A model generated the notes under the pieces. The model had not been told where the DNA came from, did no database searches, and saw nothing but the letters and a program-made list of their open reading frames with translations. Source: JBGSYN01 sp041750975 (GTDB taxonomy: Bacteria; Pseudomonadota; Alphaproteobacteria; Geminicoccales; Geminicoccaceae). Taken from it: 32,743 bases of DNA. The DNA lies in contig JBGSYN010000074.1 in NCBI GenBank assembly GCA_041750975.1, forward strand, positions 1-32,743. Reading direction: 5' to 3'. Every line of letters starts with the position of its first letter. Positions within the stretch are counted from its first letter, which is position 1. Shown one piece after another: positions 23,675 to 31,690 of this stretch. A program made the translations under genes and the position numbers.

Positions 23675-24874
23675 CTAGCCGGCCTCGGCTTTGTCGGCCC
23701 GTGCAGCCTCTTCGGCAAACCTTTCGGGGATCTCGATCGTGCCGTCCTCGACACTGACCGTCATTCCGGGGCGGATTCTGGCGAGACCCACGGTGACGAT
23801 ACGATCATCCGCCTCGAGCCCCCGCCGGACGATACGCAGGCCGAATTCGTGGGGGCCCGGCCGGATCTCGCGTTGCTCGATCTTGTTCTCGTCATTGACG
23901 ACGTAAACGAATTTGCGGTCCTGATCGGTGCCAATCGCCTCGTCGGGGATCAGAATGGCGTTGTAGAAAGGCGAGCCCGGCAATCTGAGCCTGCCGAATT
24001 GCCCCGGCAGGATCAGAAAGTCGGGGTTGGGCACAACGGCCCGGGCGCGCACCGTCGCCGTGTCGGCGTCGACAACATTGTCGACGAAATTCATCTGGCC
24101 CTCGCGCTCCCAGGTCTCTTCGTCGACCAGCCTGACATCGACCGTGGTGGATTCGGACCGGGTCGAGGCCAGTTCGCCGGAGAGAACGGCGCGCTGGTAG
24201 GCCAGGAAATCGGTCTCGCTCATGTCAAAGACGAAATAAATCGGATCGAGCGAGACGATCGTGGTCAAGAGACTGTTCTCGCCGACCAGGTTGCCGACAT
24301 CCACGCGCGCATCCGACGTGCGGCCGCCGACCGGGGCTGTGACCGTCGCGAACTCGAGATCGAGCTGGGCCTGGGCCAATGCCGCCTGGGCCGCATCGCG
24401 GTCGGCGGTCGCAGCCAGGGACTCCTGGGTGCGTTGATCGAGTTGCTGCTGCGAGAGTGCCGGGCTGTCGCGTAATCTCTCCACTCGAGAACGCTCGATT
24501 TTGGCGAGTTCGGACTGGGCTTCCGCGCTCGCCATTGTCGCTTTGGCCTCGGCGATGGCGTTCTCGAACGGCCGCTTATCGATGACGAACAGCACGTCGT
24601 CCTTGTCGACAATGGCCCCGTCGCTGAAGGGCACCTCGGTTACATAGCCGCTGACACGGGGGCGGATCTCGACCCGCTCGATCGCCTCGAAGCGGCCGGT
24701 GAATTCGTCCCATTCGATGAGTTCCCTGACCAGCGGCTTGGCGACCGTGACCGAAGGGGGCGGCTGTTGCTGCTGGCTCTGCTGTTGCGTCTCGCCGCTG
24801 TCGCAAGCAGCAAGCACCAGCGCCAAAAGAGCAGGACCCCAATATTTGCCGGCAACACGGTTCAAGCTTATCAT
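23675..24874 (-). CDS. RND efflux periplasmic adaptor lipoprotein (AcrA-like)
   Basis: The adaptor links the RND pump to an outer-membrane channel. From the ATG at 24874 the protein has 399 residues. It has a lipoprotein signal (LVLAAC, Cys24), a Gln/Pro-rich linker, the lipoyl half FEAIERVEIRPRVSGYVTEV, a long helical hairpin with AEAQSELAKIERSR and DRDAAQAALAQAQLDLEFA, and the second lipoyl half TVTAPVGGRTSDARVDVGN. The beta-barrel and membrane-proximal domains follow. ATGs at 24886 and a start at 24946 are possible, but only the later start puts the lipobox at a normal distance. Its stop codon directly abuts the transporter start. Confidence 0.93.
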   Translation of the reverse strand: MISLNRVAGKYWGPALLALVLAACDSGETQQQSQQQQPPPSVTVAKPLVRELIEWDEFTGRFEAIERVEIRPRVSGYVTEVPFSDGAIVDKDDVLFVIDKRPFENAIAEAKATMASAEAQSELAKIERSRVERLRDSPALSQQQLDQRTQESLAATADRDAAQAALAQAQLDLEFATVTAPVGGRTSDARVDVGNLVGENSLLTTIVSLDPIYFVFDMSETDFLAYQRAVLSGELASTRSESTTVDVRLVDEETWEREGQMNFVDNVVDADTATVRARAVVPNPDFLILPGQFGRLRLPGSPFYNAILIPDEAIGTDQDRKFVYVVNDENKIEQREIRPGPHEFGLRIVRRGLEADDRIVTVGLARIRPGMTVSVEDGTIEIPERFAEEAARADKAEAG

Positions 24875-24955
24875 GGCACCCCACATATTTTGCGGCACTG
24901 GCCAGATTACGTGGTCAATGTCGCAACGGTTCGACAGCCCGGTCACGCAACCCTG

Positions 24956-25642
24956 TCATGCGTCGCTGGCGACCCGATGGCCGCAGCGATGCAAACCTTC
25001 GGTCATATGGAGCGGTGGTGGGGCTTCGGCGACTATTTCCGGCTTTTCCGCGTAAAGCGGCAGCACCAATCGTCGAGCCAGCAGCGAGAGGGGCCGTGCC
25101 GTGTCATTTCCATAGACATTGTCGCCGACCACCGGGCAGCCGAGCGTTGCGCAGTGCACGCGGAGCTGGTGCGTGCGTCCGGTCCTGGGCTCGAGCTCCA
25201 GCCAGGTCAGGTCGCCATCATGGCCAAGAATCCGATAGTCCGTGACCGCCTTTCGGCCGCCGTCATCGACCTTCATCGACCAGCCGCGGTCGATCGATTG
25301 CTTGGCCAGCGGCAGATCCACGGTGCCCTCCGACTGCGGCGGCTCGCCTCGTACCAGCGCCCAATAGGTTTTTCGGGCGAGGCCCGCGGCGAACAGACGG
25401 CCAAGCCTTGCCAGGGCCCGGCGATGCCGTCCGAGGGCCAGACAACCGCTGGTATCTCGATCGAGCCTGTGGCCGAGCCCGGGCGGATGTGGCAGACCGA
25501 ATTTGAGCTGTCCGAAATGGCGCTCCAGATTGTCGCCGCCCCTCGGCCCCTCATGCACCGGCAACCCGGCGGGCTTGTCGATAATGATGACAAGATTGTC
25601 GCGATAGAGAACGCGTTCGGTAAGATCCAGACCAGGCTGCAA
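24956..25642 (-). CDS. RluA-family RNA pseudouridine synthase
   Basis: The enzyme isomerises uridine in rRNA or tRNA. The catalytic motif HRLDRDTSG (Asp in RLD) is present, with VIIIDKPAGLPVH before it, KTYWALVRG after it, and PRTGRTHQLRVH. Without an S4 domain and with about 228 residues it resembles short RluA-type enzymes. The start is uncertain: the TTG at 25642 (AGGGG upstream) gives the family's usual N-terminus and avoids the neighbour, whereas the ATG at 25714 adds 24 residues and would overlap the divergent ruvX start. The site modified cannot be predicted. Confidence 0.88.
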   Translation of the reverse strand: MQPGLDLTERVLYRDNLVIIIDKPAGLPVHEGPRGGDNLERHFGQLKFGLPHPPGLGHRLDRDTSGCLALGRHRRALARLGRLFAAGLARKTYWALVRGEPPQSEGTVDLPLAKQSIDRGWSMKVDDGGRKAVTDYRILGHDGDLTWLELEPRTGRTHQLRVHCATLGCPVVGDNVYGNDTARPLSLLARRLVLPLYAEKPEIVAEAPPPLHMTEGLHRCGHRVASDA

Positions 25643-25664
25643 ACGGATCGATCCCCTGACAGAG

Positions 25665-26114
25665 TTGCCAAGAACGGAGTTTCCGACAACAGGCGCCCTT
25701 CTGGCGCTCGACATTTCCAAGAACCGGATCGGCCTCGCCGGCACCGACCGCGACCGCCTGCTCGTCACGCCCCTTCTGACGCTGCGGCGGCGGCAGGTCG
25801 ACACAACAAATGCCGAAATCGTCAAGCTCGCCTGCCAGCGCGGGGCGACCGGGCTGGTCGTCGGCTGGCCGGTCAACATGGATGGCAGCGAAGGCCCCGC
25901 CTGCAAGTCGGTCGCGGCGATCGTCCGCCCGATCCTCGAAGCGCTGGCGCTGCCGGTGCGGTTCCAAGACGAGCGCCTGACCAGTTCCGCGGTTCAATTC
26001 GCCATTGAGGAAGGCCTGTTACCAAGGCCCAGACGCGGCGAGCCGACCGACCATTATGCGGCCGCCGTCATTCTGGAAGACGCGCTCCGGGAACTCAAGC
26101 GGAGCGGGCAATAA
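25665..26114 (+). CDS. ruvX: RuvX/YqgF-family RNase H-like protein
   Basis: The family has an RNase H-like fold, is implicated in 16S rRNA 5' end processing, and was once proposed as a Holliday-junction resolvase. The 149-residue protein shows the core: LALDISKNRIGLAGTD, VVGWPVNMDGSEG, VRFQDERLTSSAV, and the late Asp in PTDHYAAAVILEDAL. The first motif has Ser where relatives usually have Gly (D-x-G-x-K/T-R-I-G), but the acidic residues are kept. The start is a TTG at 25665 with a weak site. It is divergent from the RluA gene, and its last 20 bases overlap the convergent dehydrogenase gene. Confidence 0.88.
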   Translation: MPRTEFPTTGALLALDISKNRIGLAGTDRDRLLVTPLLTLRRRQVDTTNAEIVKLACQRGATGLVVGWPVNMDGSEGPACKSVAAIVRPILEALALPVRFQDERLTSSAVQFAIEEGLLPRPRRGEPTDHYAAAVILEDALRELKRSGQ

Positions 26115-27174
26115 GTCCGGCCACATGATCCGCGAACGCACCGGTGCCCAGGAAGCCGCCGATATCCGCCGTCCGCGTTGCGGGATCGGACACGGCTGCC
26201 TCGATGGCCGCCTCGATGGCGCGCGCTGCGTTTGCTCCAATTGGCCAGTCTCTATGGTCCGCGAGCCAGCCCAGCATCATCGCCGCCGACAGCATCAGCG
26301 AGGCGGGATTGGCCTTGTCCTGGCCCGCAATGTCCGGCGCGGACCCATGCTGCGCCTGGGCGCAGACGAGGTCGTCGCCGGCATTGATCGAGCCCGCGAG
26401 CCCGAGGCTGCCGGCCAGCTCCGACGCCAGATCGGAGAGGATGTCGCCATGGAAATTAGTGGTGCAGATGACATCGAAGCGGCTCGCATCGCGCACGAGC
26501 TTGGCGGCCATGGCGTCGACGATTTCCTCCTCGAGCGCGATCTCCGGATGGGCTGCGGCCACCTTGCGCACTTCCTCAAGGAAGAGGCCGTCGGTCAGGA
26601 TGAAATTGTTGGCTTTGTGGACTGCCGTCACTTTCGGCGTCCCATTCTTGTTGCGCCGTGCTGCCATGGCGAAAGCCGCCTCGGCAATCCTGCGGCAGGC
26701 GTGGCGTGTGATCTTGCGGACCGACAATGCCACATCCTCGGTCGGCATGAACTCACCTGTGCCCGCAACCATGTTGCGGTCGGGATAGAAGCCCTCGGTG
26801 TTCTCGCGGACGATGACGAGGTCCATTTCCGAGCCACGATGCGGCACGCCCGGAAAGGTGCGGGCCGGGCGAATATTGGCGAAAAGGTCGAGCTTGACCC
26901 GGATCGCTGCCGAAATATTGACGCCGCCTCGATCCCGCGGCGGGTAATCCAGATGCGAGATCGGGCCCAGCAGAATGCCGTCGACCTCCCTGGCCCGCAC
27001 CATCACGTCGTCGGGCAGGGTCGTGCCGGTCTGCTTATGGGCCTGCCAGCCGATGGCGCGCGTCTCGAATTCGAGCCCAATGGCGAAACGGCGATCGACC
27101 GCCTCCAGCACGTGCAGCGTGGCCGCGGTGATCTCGGGGCCGATGCCGTCGCCCGGCAGCACCAGAAAGCGCAT
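26095..27174 (-). CDS. Isocitrate/isopropylmalate-type dehydrogenase (second of pair)
   Basis: This is an NAD(P)-dependent beta-decarboxylating dehydrogenase of 359 residues. Motifs: LPGDGIGPEI, RVKLDLFANIRP, VIVRENTEGFYPDRN (Arg and Tyr of the active site), VHKANNFILTDG (catalytic Lys), TNFHGDILSDLASEL (metal Asp residues) and HGSAPDIAGQDKANP. The GSGEF-like insert GTGEFMPTEDVALSV is typical of a subfamily that is neither LeuB nor Icd; relatives are annotated as tartrate dehydrogenase-like. The ATG at 27174 overlaps the preceding stop as TGATG, so it is translationally coupled to its paralog. The substrate is unknown. Confidence 0.92.
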   Translation of the reverse strand: MRFLVLPGDGIGPEITAATLHVLEAVDRRFAIGLEFETRAIGWQAHKQTGTTLPDDVMVRAREVDGILLGPISHLDYPPRDRGGVNISAAIRVKLDLFANIRPARTFPGVPHRGSEMDLVIVRENTEGFYPDRNMVAGTGEFMPTEDVALSVRKITRHACRRIAEAAFAMAARRNKNGTPKVTAVHKANNFILTDGLFLEEVRKVAAAHPEIALEEEIVDAMAAKLVRDASRFDVICTTNFHGDILSDLASELAGSLGLAGSINAGDDLVCAQAQHGSAPDIAGQDKANPASLMLSAAMMLGWLADHRDWPIGANAARAIEAAIEAAVSDPATRTADIGGFLGTGAFADHVAGLIARSA

Positions 27175-28274
27175 CAAGACGGCCTTTCGAGACGCTCGAT
27201 GACGGCGTCGCTGAAAACCTCGGTCCCACTCTCGCCGCCGACATCCGGGGTCATAATGCCATCCTGGAACGTCATGTCGACCGCGTTTTCGATGCGGCGC
27301 GCCGCCTCGCGGCTGGCATTGTCCGAGCGCTTGGCGCCGAGCCAGTCGAGCATCATCGCCCCCGAGACGATCGTCGCCATCGGATTCGCGATATTCCTGC
27401 CGACCAACGACGGGGCCGAGCCGTGACTACCTTGGAAGAGACCAAACTCGTCGCCGATTTCGCCCGAGGGCGACATTCCCATGCCGCCGACCGTGGCGGC
27501 GGCCAGATCGGTCAGCAGATCGCCGAACATGTTCTCCATCACCATGACATCATAGAGATCGGGCGCCTGCACCAGATAGCAGCACATCGCATCGGTATAG
27601 GCGTGATCGGCCTCGATCTCGGGATAGTCTAACGCGGTCTGATCGAACACGCGCCGCCAGAAGCTGAACGAGCGCAGGATGTTGGCCTTGTCGACGCAGG
27701 TGACGCGTCGCTTGCCGTCCCGCGGAGCGCCATTCCTGGAGCGCGCCAGCTCGAAGGCCTTGCGGGTGACACGCTCGGTGCCGGCACGGGTGATGACCAT
27801 GGTGTCGGTCGCCACCTCGTCGCGCAGGATCGTCCCACCGCCCCGGCTGGCATAGAGCCCCTCGACATTCTCGCGGAGTACGATGTAGTCGATGTCACCG
27901 GCCTTGCGGCCCGCGAGCGGCGATCTGACGTTCGGATAGAGCCTGATCGGCCGGATATTGGCGTAAAGGTCGAGCTTGAAGCGCAATTGCAGACTGGCCT
28001 CGACGCCGACTTCCGTGCCATCCCGGTAGACCACTCCCGGCAGCCCCGCCGAGCCGAAGAAGATCGCATCGGCGTCGCGACACAGCTTCAGGCTGGCTTC
28101 GGGAACGGCCTCGCCGGTGCGCTTGTAGGTTTCGGCACCGCCGTCGACATGCTCGTATTCGAGCGCGATCCCGCCCGTGACCCTGGCCGCGGCATCGATC
28201 ACGCGGCGGGCGCTCCGCAAGACCTCCGGGCCGATGCCGTCCCCCGGCAAGTACGCGATGTTGTATGTCGTCAT
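27174..28274 (-). CDS. Isocitrate/isopropylmalate-type dehydrogenase (first of pair)
   Basis: This is a 366-residue paralog of the next gene. Motifs: LPGDGIGPEVLR, LQLRFKLDLYANIRPIRLYP, VLRENVEGLYASRGG, CVDKANILRSF with the catalytic Lys, NMFGDLLTDLAAA with metal Asp residues, and HGSAPSLVGRNIANP. All active-site positions of the family appear occupied, so both copies could be active. It resembles tartrate/3-isopropylmalate-like enzymes rather than LeuB itself; no leuCD genes are nearby. The ATG at 28274 has AGAGGAAG upstream. It is divergent from the racemase-like gene over a 78-bp gap. Confidence 0.92.
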   Translation of the reverse strand: MTTYNIAYLPGDGIGPEVLRSARRVIDAAARVTGGIALEYEHVDGGAETYKRTGEAVPEASLKLCRDADAIFFGSAGLPGVVYRDGTEVGVEASLQLRFKLDLYANIRPIRLYPNVRSPLAGRKAGDIDYIVLRENVEGLYASRGGGTILRDEVATDTMVITRAGTERVTRKAFELARSRNGAPRDGKRRVTCVDKANILRSFSFWRRVFDQTALDYPEIEADHAYTDAMCCYLVQAPDLYDVMVMENMFGDLLTDLAAATVGGMGMSPSGEIGDEFGLFQGSHGSAPSLVGRNIANPMATIVSGAMMLDWLGAKRSDNASREAARRIENAVDMTFQDGIMTPDVGGESGTEVFSDAVIERLERPS

Positions 28275-28352
28275 ATTTATCTTCCTCTAGCTCCCTGGGT
28301 TTGGCATCCCCTAATGGGCATTCATGAGGCTTGAGCGGGAGGCAAGGCTAAA

Positions 28353-29003
28353 GTGACGCGCATCGCCCTGATCCATGCGACACCGGTATCGATTGCACCG
28401 ATCGCAACGGCGTTCGCGGCGCATTGGCCGGCAGCCGATACGCCGAATATTCTCGACGACAGCCTCAGTGCCGATCAGGCGCGCGACGGTGACCTCACGG
28501 AGGCAATGCGGCGGCGCTTTCAAGCTTTGGCCGATTATTCGCTCATCGGTGGCGCCGACGGTATTCTCTTCACCTGTTCGGCATTCGGTGCCGCGATCGA
28601 AGCCGTCCAGCAGCGCCTCGATGTTCCCGTGCTCAAGCCCAACGAAGCGATGTTTCGAAAAGCCATCGACCGGGGTGGAAAGATCGCTATGCTGGTGACG
28701 TTCGGTCCGAGCGTCGGCCCATTGCGAACGGAATTTGAAGACTTGGCTCATGCCCGCCAAATCGAACTCGAGACCATCCTGGTCGAGGGTGCGATGGCGG
28801 CCCTGGCCGACGGCGACGCCGCAACCCATAACCGGTTGATCGCCGACGCCGCCAAAACCATCGAGCGAGCCAGCACCATCCTGCTCGCGCAATTCTCGAT
28901 GGCGCAGGCCAGGGAAGCCGTCGAGGCCGAGACCTCGATACCGGTCCTGACCGCACCCGAAAATGCCGTGCTGGCCATGCGCGCCTGTTTCAACCAACCC
29001 TGA
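28353..29003 (+). CDS. Asp/Glu racemase-family protein
   Basis: The 216-residue protein has the two-domain Asp/Glu/hydantoin racemase layout: IALIHATPVSI, then DGILFTCSAFGAAIEAV with the first catalytic-position Cys, VLKPNEAMF, and the second half around IEL-ETILVEGA. Where the partner Cys is expected (usually in a GCTG-like motif) the sequence is ILLAQFSMAQA, without Cys. A racemase needs two opposing acid/base residues, so this may be a one-Cys isomerase, lyase or decarboxylase. The GTG start at 28353 has GGGAGG upstream. It is followed by the amidohydrolase after 17 bp, in one operon. Confidence 0.85.
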   Translation: MTRIALIHATPVSIAPIATAFAAHWPAADTPNILDDSLSADQARDGDLTEAMRRRFQALADYSLIGGADGILFTCSAFGAAIEAVQQRLDVPVLKPNEAMFRKAIDRGGKIAMLVTFGPSVGPLRTEFEDLAHARQIELETILVEGAMAALADGDAATHNRLIADAAKTIERASTILLAQFSMAQAREAVEAETSIPVLTAPENAVLAMRACFNQP

Positions 29004-29020
29004 GCGAGAAGGGAAAACTC

Positions 29021-29857
29021 ATGCCGGATATCGGCCAGGGCGGCTATGACTGCCATCTTCACGTCATCGATCCCGCGCGGTTCCCTTATGGTCCAGGGCC
29101 CGGCTACCTGCCGCGAGCGGAGGAGAAGGGCGATGCCGCCCTGCTCAGGGAGACTTTTGCCGCCCACGGCATCGCCGGCGCCCTTCTGGTCCAGCCCAGC
29201 ATCTACGGAACCGATAATGGCTGCATGCTCGACGCAATGGCCCGCGCAGAAGGCGCTTATCGTGGCATCGCCGTCATCGCGCCGGATATCGAGGATGACG
29301 AACTCGATCGGCTGGCCGCCGCGGGCGTAGTCGGGATCCGGCTCAATGCGGAGAACCTCGGTGCGGCCGTAATGCTGGCGGCGCGCGATCTACTGCCCCG
29401 CCTGGTCGAGCGGGATTGGTATATTCAAGTCCAGGTCCGGGCAACGCAGTTGCCCGATTTCGCCGAACTTCTGACCTCGCCGATCAAGCCGGGCGCCACT
29501 TCCAGGCTCATTTTCGATCATCTGGGCTTTCCCGAGGTCGAGCGCGGCGTCGATGATCCAGGCTTTCAAGAGGTCCTGCGCTGCGGCCGCGAAAGACTGG
29601 CGCTGGTCAAGCTCTCGGGCGCATTTCGGCATTCGTGCCAGACCTTTCCGCATGCCGATCTCGACCCCTTTGCAGCCGCATTGCTCGAAGCGTTCGGGCC
29701 CGAAAACTGCATCTGGGGTTCCGACTGGCCTTTCTTCGGCGACACCAAACCACCCTATGCAGCGACGCTTGCGATGCTCGAGCGATGGGTCCCAGATCCC
29801 GCAGCGCGCCGGCAGATTCTGATCGAAAATCCCCGCCGCTGTTTCGGCCTGCCATGA
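29021..29857 (+). CDS. Amidohydrolase-2 family metal-dependent hydrolase
   Basis: The 278-residue TIM-barrel protein has the amidohydrolase-2 markers: DCHLHV near the N-terminus (HxH), LIFDHLGFPEV (His near strand 6), and CIWGSDWPFFG with the catalytic Asp near the end. The pattern resembles 2-pyrone-4,6-dicarboxylate lactonase and related hydrolases of aromatic-ring cleavage products, many of which open lactones. The ATG at 29021 has AAGGG upstream. With the racemase-like gene before it and the dehydrogenase pair divergent, it suggests stepwise breakdown of a small carboxylated compound. It converges on the MFS gene, 24 bp between stops. Confidence 0.88.
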   Translation: MPDIGQGGYDCHLHVIDPARFPYGPGPGYLPRAEEKGDAALLRETFAAHGIAGALLVQPSIYGTDNGCMLDAMARAEGAYRGIAVIAPDIEDDELDRLAAAGVVGIRLNAENLGAAVMLAARDLLPRLVERDWYIQVQVRATQLPDFAELLTSPIKPGATSRLIFDHLGFPEVERGVDDPGFQEVLRCGRERLALVKLSGAFRHSCQTFPHADLDPFAAALLEAFGPENCIWGSDWPFFGDTKPPYAATLAMLERWVPDPAARRQILIENPRRCFGLP

Positions 29858-29881
29858 GCCGCGCGTATCGAGCCCCGTAAA

Positions 29882-31072
29882 TCAGGGTGTGCGCATCGGC
29901 AACCGGTCGAATAGCCAGACAAAGGGCAGGCAGCACGCCATCAAGCCGGCCGCGAGCCACATCGGTGCGGCCGGATCGCTGCTGACATCCCTGGCAAGGC
30001 CAGCCAGCGTCGGAAACGAGGAAACGGCGGCATAGAAGACCGTATAGTAGATCCCCATGCCCAGAGAGCGGCATTCGGGACGCAGCACAGAGGCCGGCAG
30101 CGCCATGATCGAGCCTGCCGGCATGAAGCCGATCAGACCGAACAGGACAAAGCCCGCCAGTCTGAATTCGGCATTGGGCATGAGCATGATGGCCACGGCA
30201 CCGGTCGCAAAGCCGGCGAGCAGCACAAGGCGTGAATGGAATGCCTTGCTGGCGAGCCAGCCGCCGAGGATGACGCCGACAATGCCGAGCCAGGTGGCGA
30301 TGCTGACGAGACGGCCCGCGGTCGCCGCGACCTGACCCTGCGCCAGCAGCATTGCCGGAGCAAAACTCATGACGATGAGGATGGCAGCATTGAAGCAGCC
30401 CCAGATGGCACCGGCAACGACACTGCCGACGATCTCCCGGTTGGCCAGACGCGCCGGTCCCGGGCCGTTCGACAATGCCGTGTCGAGCGGCGCCTCGCGG
30501 ACGCAGGCGATAGCGAGGACCAGCGCCAGTCCCAGGATCAGCGAGGTCGACACCATGGCACCTGCAATGCCTGAGGTTTCGGCGAGCGCCGGCTGCAGGA
30601 CCAGCGCCAGGCCGATGCCGAAGGGCCAGCTATTGACCAGAATTGCCATGCCGAACGCCAGCTCCCGGCCGGCGAACCAGTCCGTCACCATCTTGGCCAG
30701 CAGGACATTGAGGATGACGGCGCCGGCACCGGCGAGCCCGCGGGCCATGGCGGCTTCGGCAAAATTATCGGCGTAGGCTGCGACGACGCCGCCTGCTATC
30801 ATCATGGCAAGTGCGGTCAGAAGTGCGTGGCGATCGCCGAGCCAGCGACCGAGATAGCCGCTCGGTAGGGCCATGACGATCCCCGGCGTCAGATACAGCC
30901 CGACCAGAGTGCCGAGTTGGGCATAGTCGATGCCATAGGCCACGACCATCGGCTCGCCGAGCGAGCCCACGACCTGAAATTGATAGCCCATGGCGGTGCG
31001 GATCAGGAACAACACCAAGAGGAGCTGCCATCGCGCGGCCGATGTGCCCGCTGCAAAAGAGCCTGCGTTCAA
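29882..31072 (-). CDS. Major facilitator superfamily transporter
   Basis: From the TTG at 31072 the protein has 396 residues and about twelve membrane helices, with the MFS loop motif GRWLGDRHALLTALAM after helix 2 and a second-half repeat. The frame runs to 31306, but the extra N-terminus is polar and unlike MFS proteins; AAGGGGG lies just before the TTG. The final segment VWLFDRLPMR is cytoplasmic. It probably imports the substrate of the neighbouring catabolic genes, though solute identity is not visible and export cannot be excluded. Confidence 0.87.
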   Translation of the reverse strand: MNAGSFAAGTSAARWQLLLVLFLIRTAMGYQFQVVGSLGEPMVVAYGIDYAQLGTLVGLYLTPGIVMALPSGYLGRWLGDRHALLTALAMMIAGGVVAAYADNFAEAAMARGLAGAGAVILNVLLAKMVTDWFAGRELAFGMAILVNSWPFGIGLALVLQPALAETSGIAGAMVSTSLILGLALVLAIACVREAPLDTALSNGPGPARLANREIVGSVVAGAIWGCFNAAILIVMSFAPAMLLAQGQVAATAGRLVSIATWLGIVGVILGGWLASKAFHSRLVLLAGFATGAVAIMLMPNAEFRLAGFVLFGLIGFMPAGSIMALPASVLRPECRSLGMGIYYTVFYAAVSSFPTLAGLARDVSSDPAAPMWLAAGLMACCLPFVWLFDRLPMRTP

Positions 31073-31402
31073 TGAACCCCCTTCAACAGCATTGGCCCCG
31101 TTTGACCTATTAGGCGAACATGCTGGCAGTTTATCAACGAGAGATTGATTAGTGCCATGATGGAATATGTCCACCCGAGAAAATGGCCTCAGACCCCAAT
31201 ATTCTTTGGCGGTCGCTTTCGGCGATGATCCCACCGCTGCGGGCGACGATATCGGCAAAGTCTTTCCAGAAGGTTGAGGCTGGAGATATGTTGCGACAAT
31301 TGTCATCGGCCCGGCCCGGCGCTAGTTTCGGGCAACCGATCGGGCCTGAGCCCGCTCCATCCCGCCTGATCGCCAACCCTTAGCCAGCTTGGACTGTCGC
31401 CC
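31073..31402. other. 330-bp intergenic region between MFS gene and gatC
   Basis: I find no convincing gene here; the short open frames on both strands have no ribosome site or family match. It contains a perfect 10-bp palindrome GACAATTGTC at 31295-31304, a 5-bp stem CGGGC-CTGA-GCCCG at 31341-31354, and the candidate gatC promoter listed separately. Confidence 0.6.
31300..31328 (+). promoter_or_regulatory. Candidate promoter of gatCA
   Basis: TTGTCA (31300-31305) and TAGTTT (31323-31328) are separated by 17 bp and lie about 75 bp before the gatC ATG. The -35 half overlaps the palindrome GACAATTGTC. The match is reasonable for a sigma-70-type promoter but is a visual call only. Confidence 0.4.
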
Positions 31403-31689
31403 ATGGCCCTCGATCCGGGAACCGTCGCCCGCATCGCCAACCTCGCCCGTATTGACGTGCCGGAACAAGACCAGGAGAAGCTCGCACAGGAGCTGTCCAA
31501 TATCCTGAACTGGATCGAGCAGCTGAACGAGGTCGATACCGCGGGCGTCGAACCGATGCGCTCGGTGCTGCCGATCGAGAACGAATGGCGAGCCGATTCG
31601 GTCAATGACGGCAACCGCTCGGATCACATCGTCGAGAACGCGCCCAAGACCCATGACGGCTATTTCGTCGTGCCGCGAGTGGTGGAGTG

Positions 31690-31690
<1 letters not shown>
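31403..31690 (+). CDS. gatC: Asp/Glu-tRNA amidotransferase subunit GatC
   Basis: GatC stabilises the GatA-GatB complex that converts Glu-tRNA-Gln (and Asp-tRNA-Asn) to the amide form. The 95-residue protein shows the GatC pattern: VARIANLARIDVPE, LAQELSNILNWIEQLNEVDT, GVEPMRSVLP, and the C-terminal GYFVVPRVVE. The ATG at 31403 gives the normal length. Its stop overlaps the gatA start as TGATG, so the two are coupled. Confidence 0.95.

Noticed and set aside
24767..26008. Plus-strand open frame opposite the adaptor start and the RluA gene
   Set aside because: It crosses two real genes and an intergenic gap and has low-complexity, Arg-rich content without motifs.
26005..27426. Plus-strand open frame of 473 codons opposite the dehydrogenase gene
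   Set aside because: The minus strand has all active-site motifs of the dehydrogenase family; this frame is a shadow.
31149..31383. Short open frames on both strands upstream of gatC
   Set aside because: No ribosome site, no family resemblance, and composition consistent with chance.
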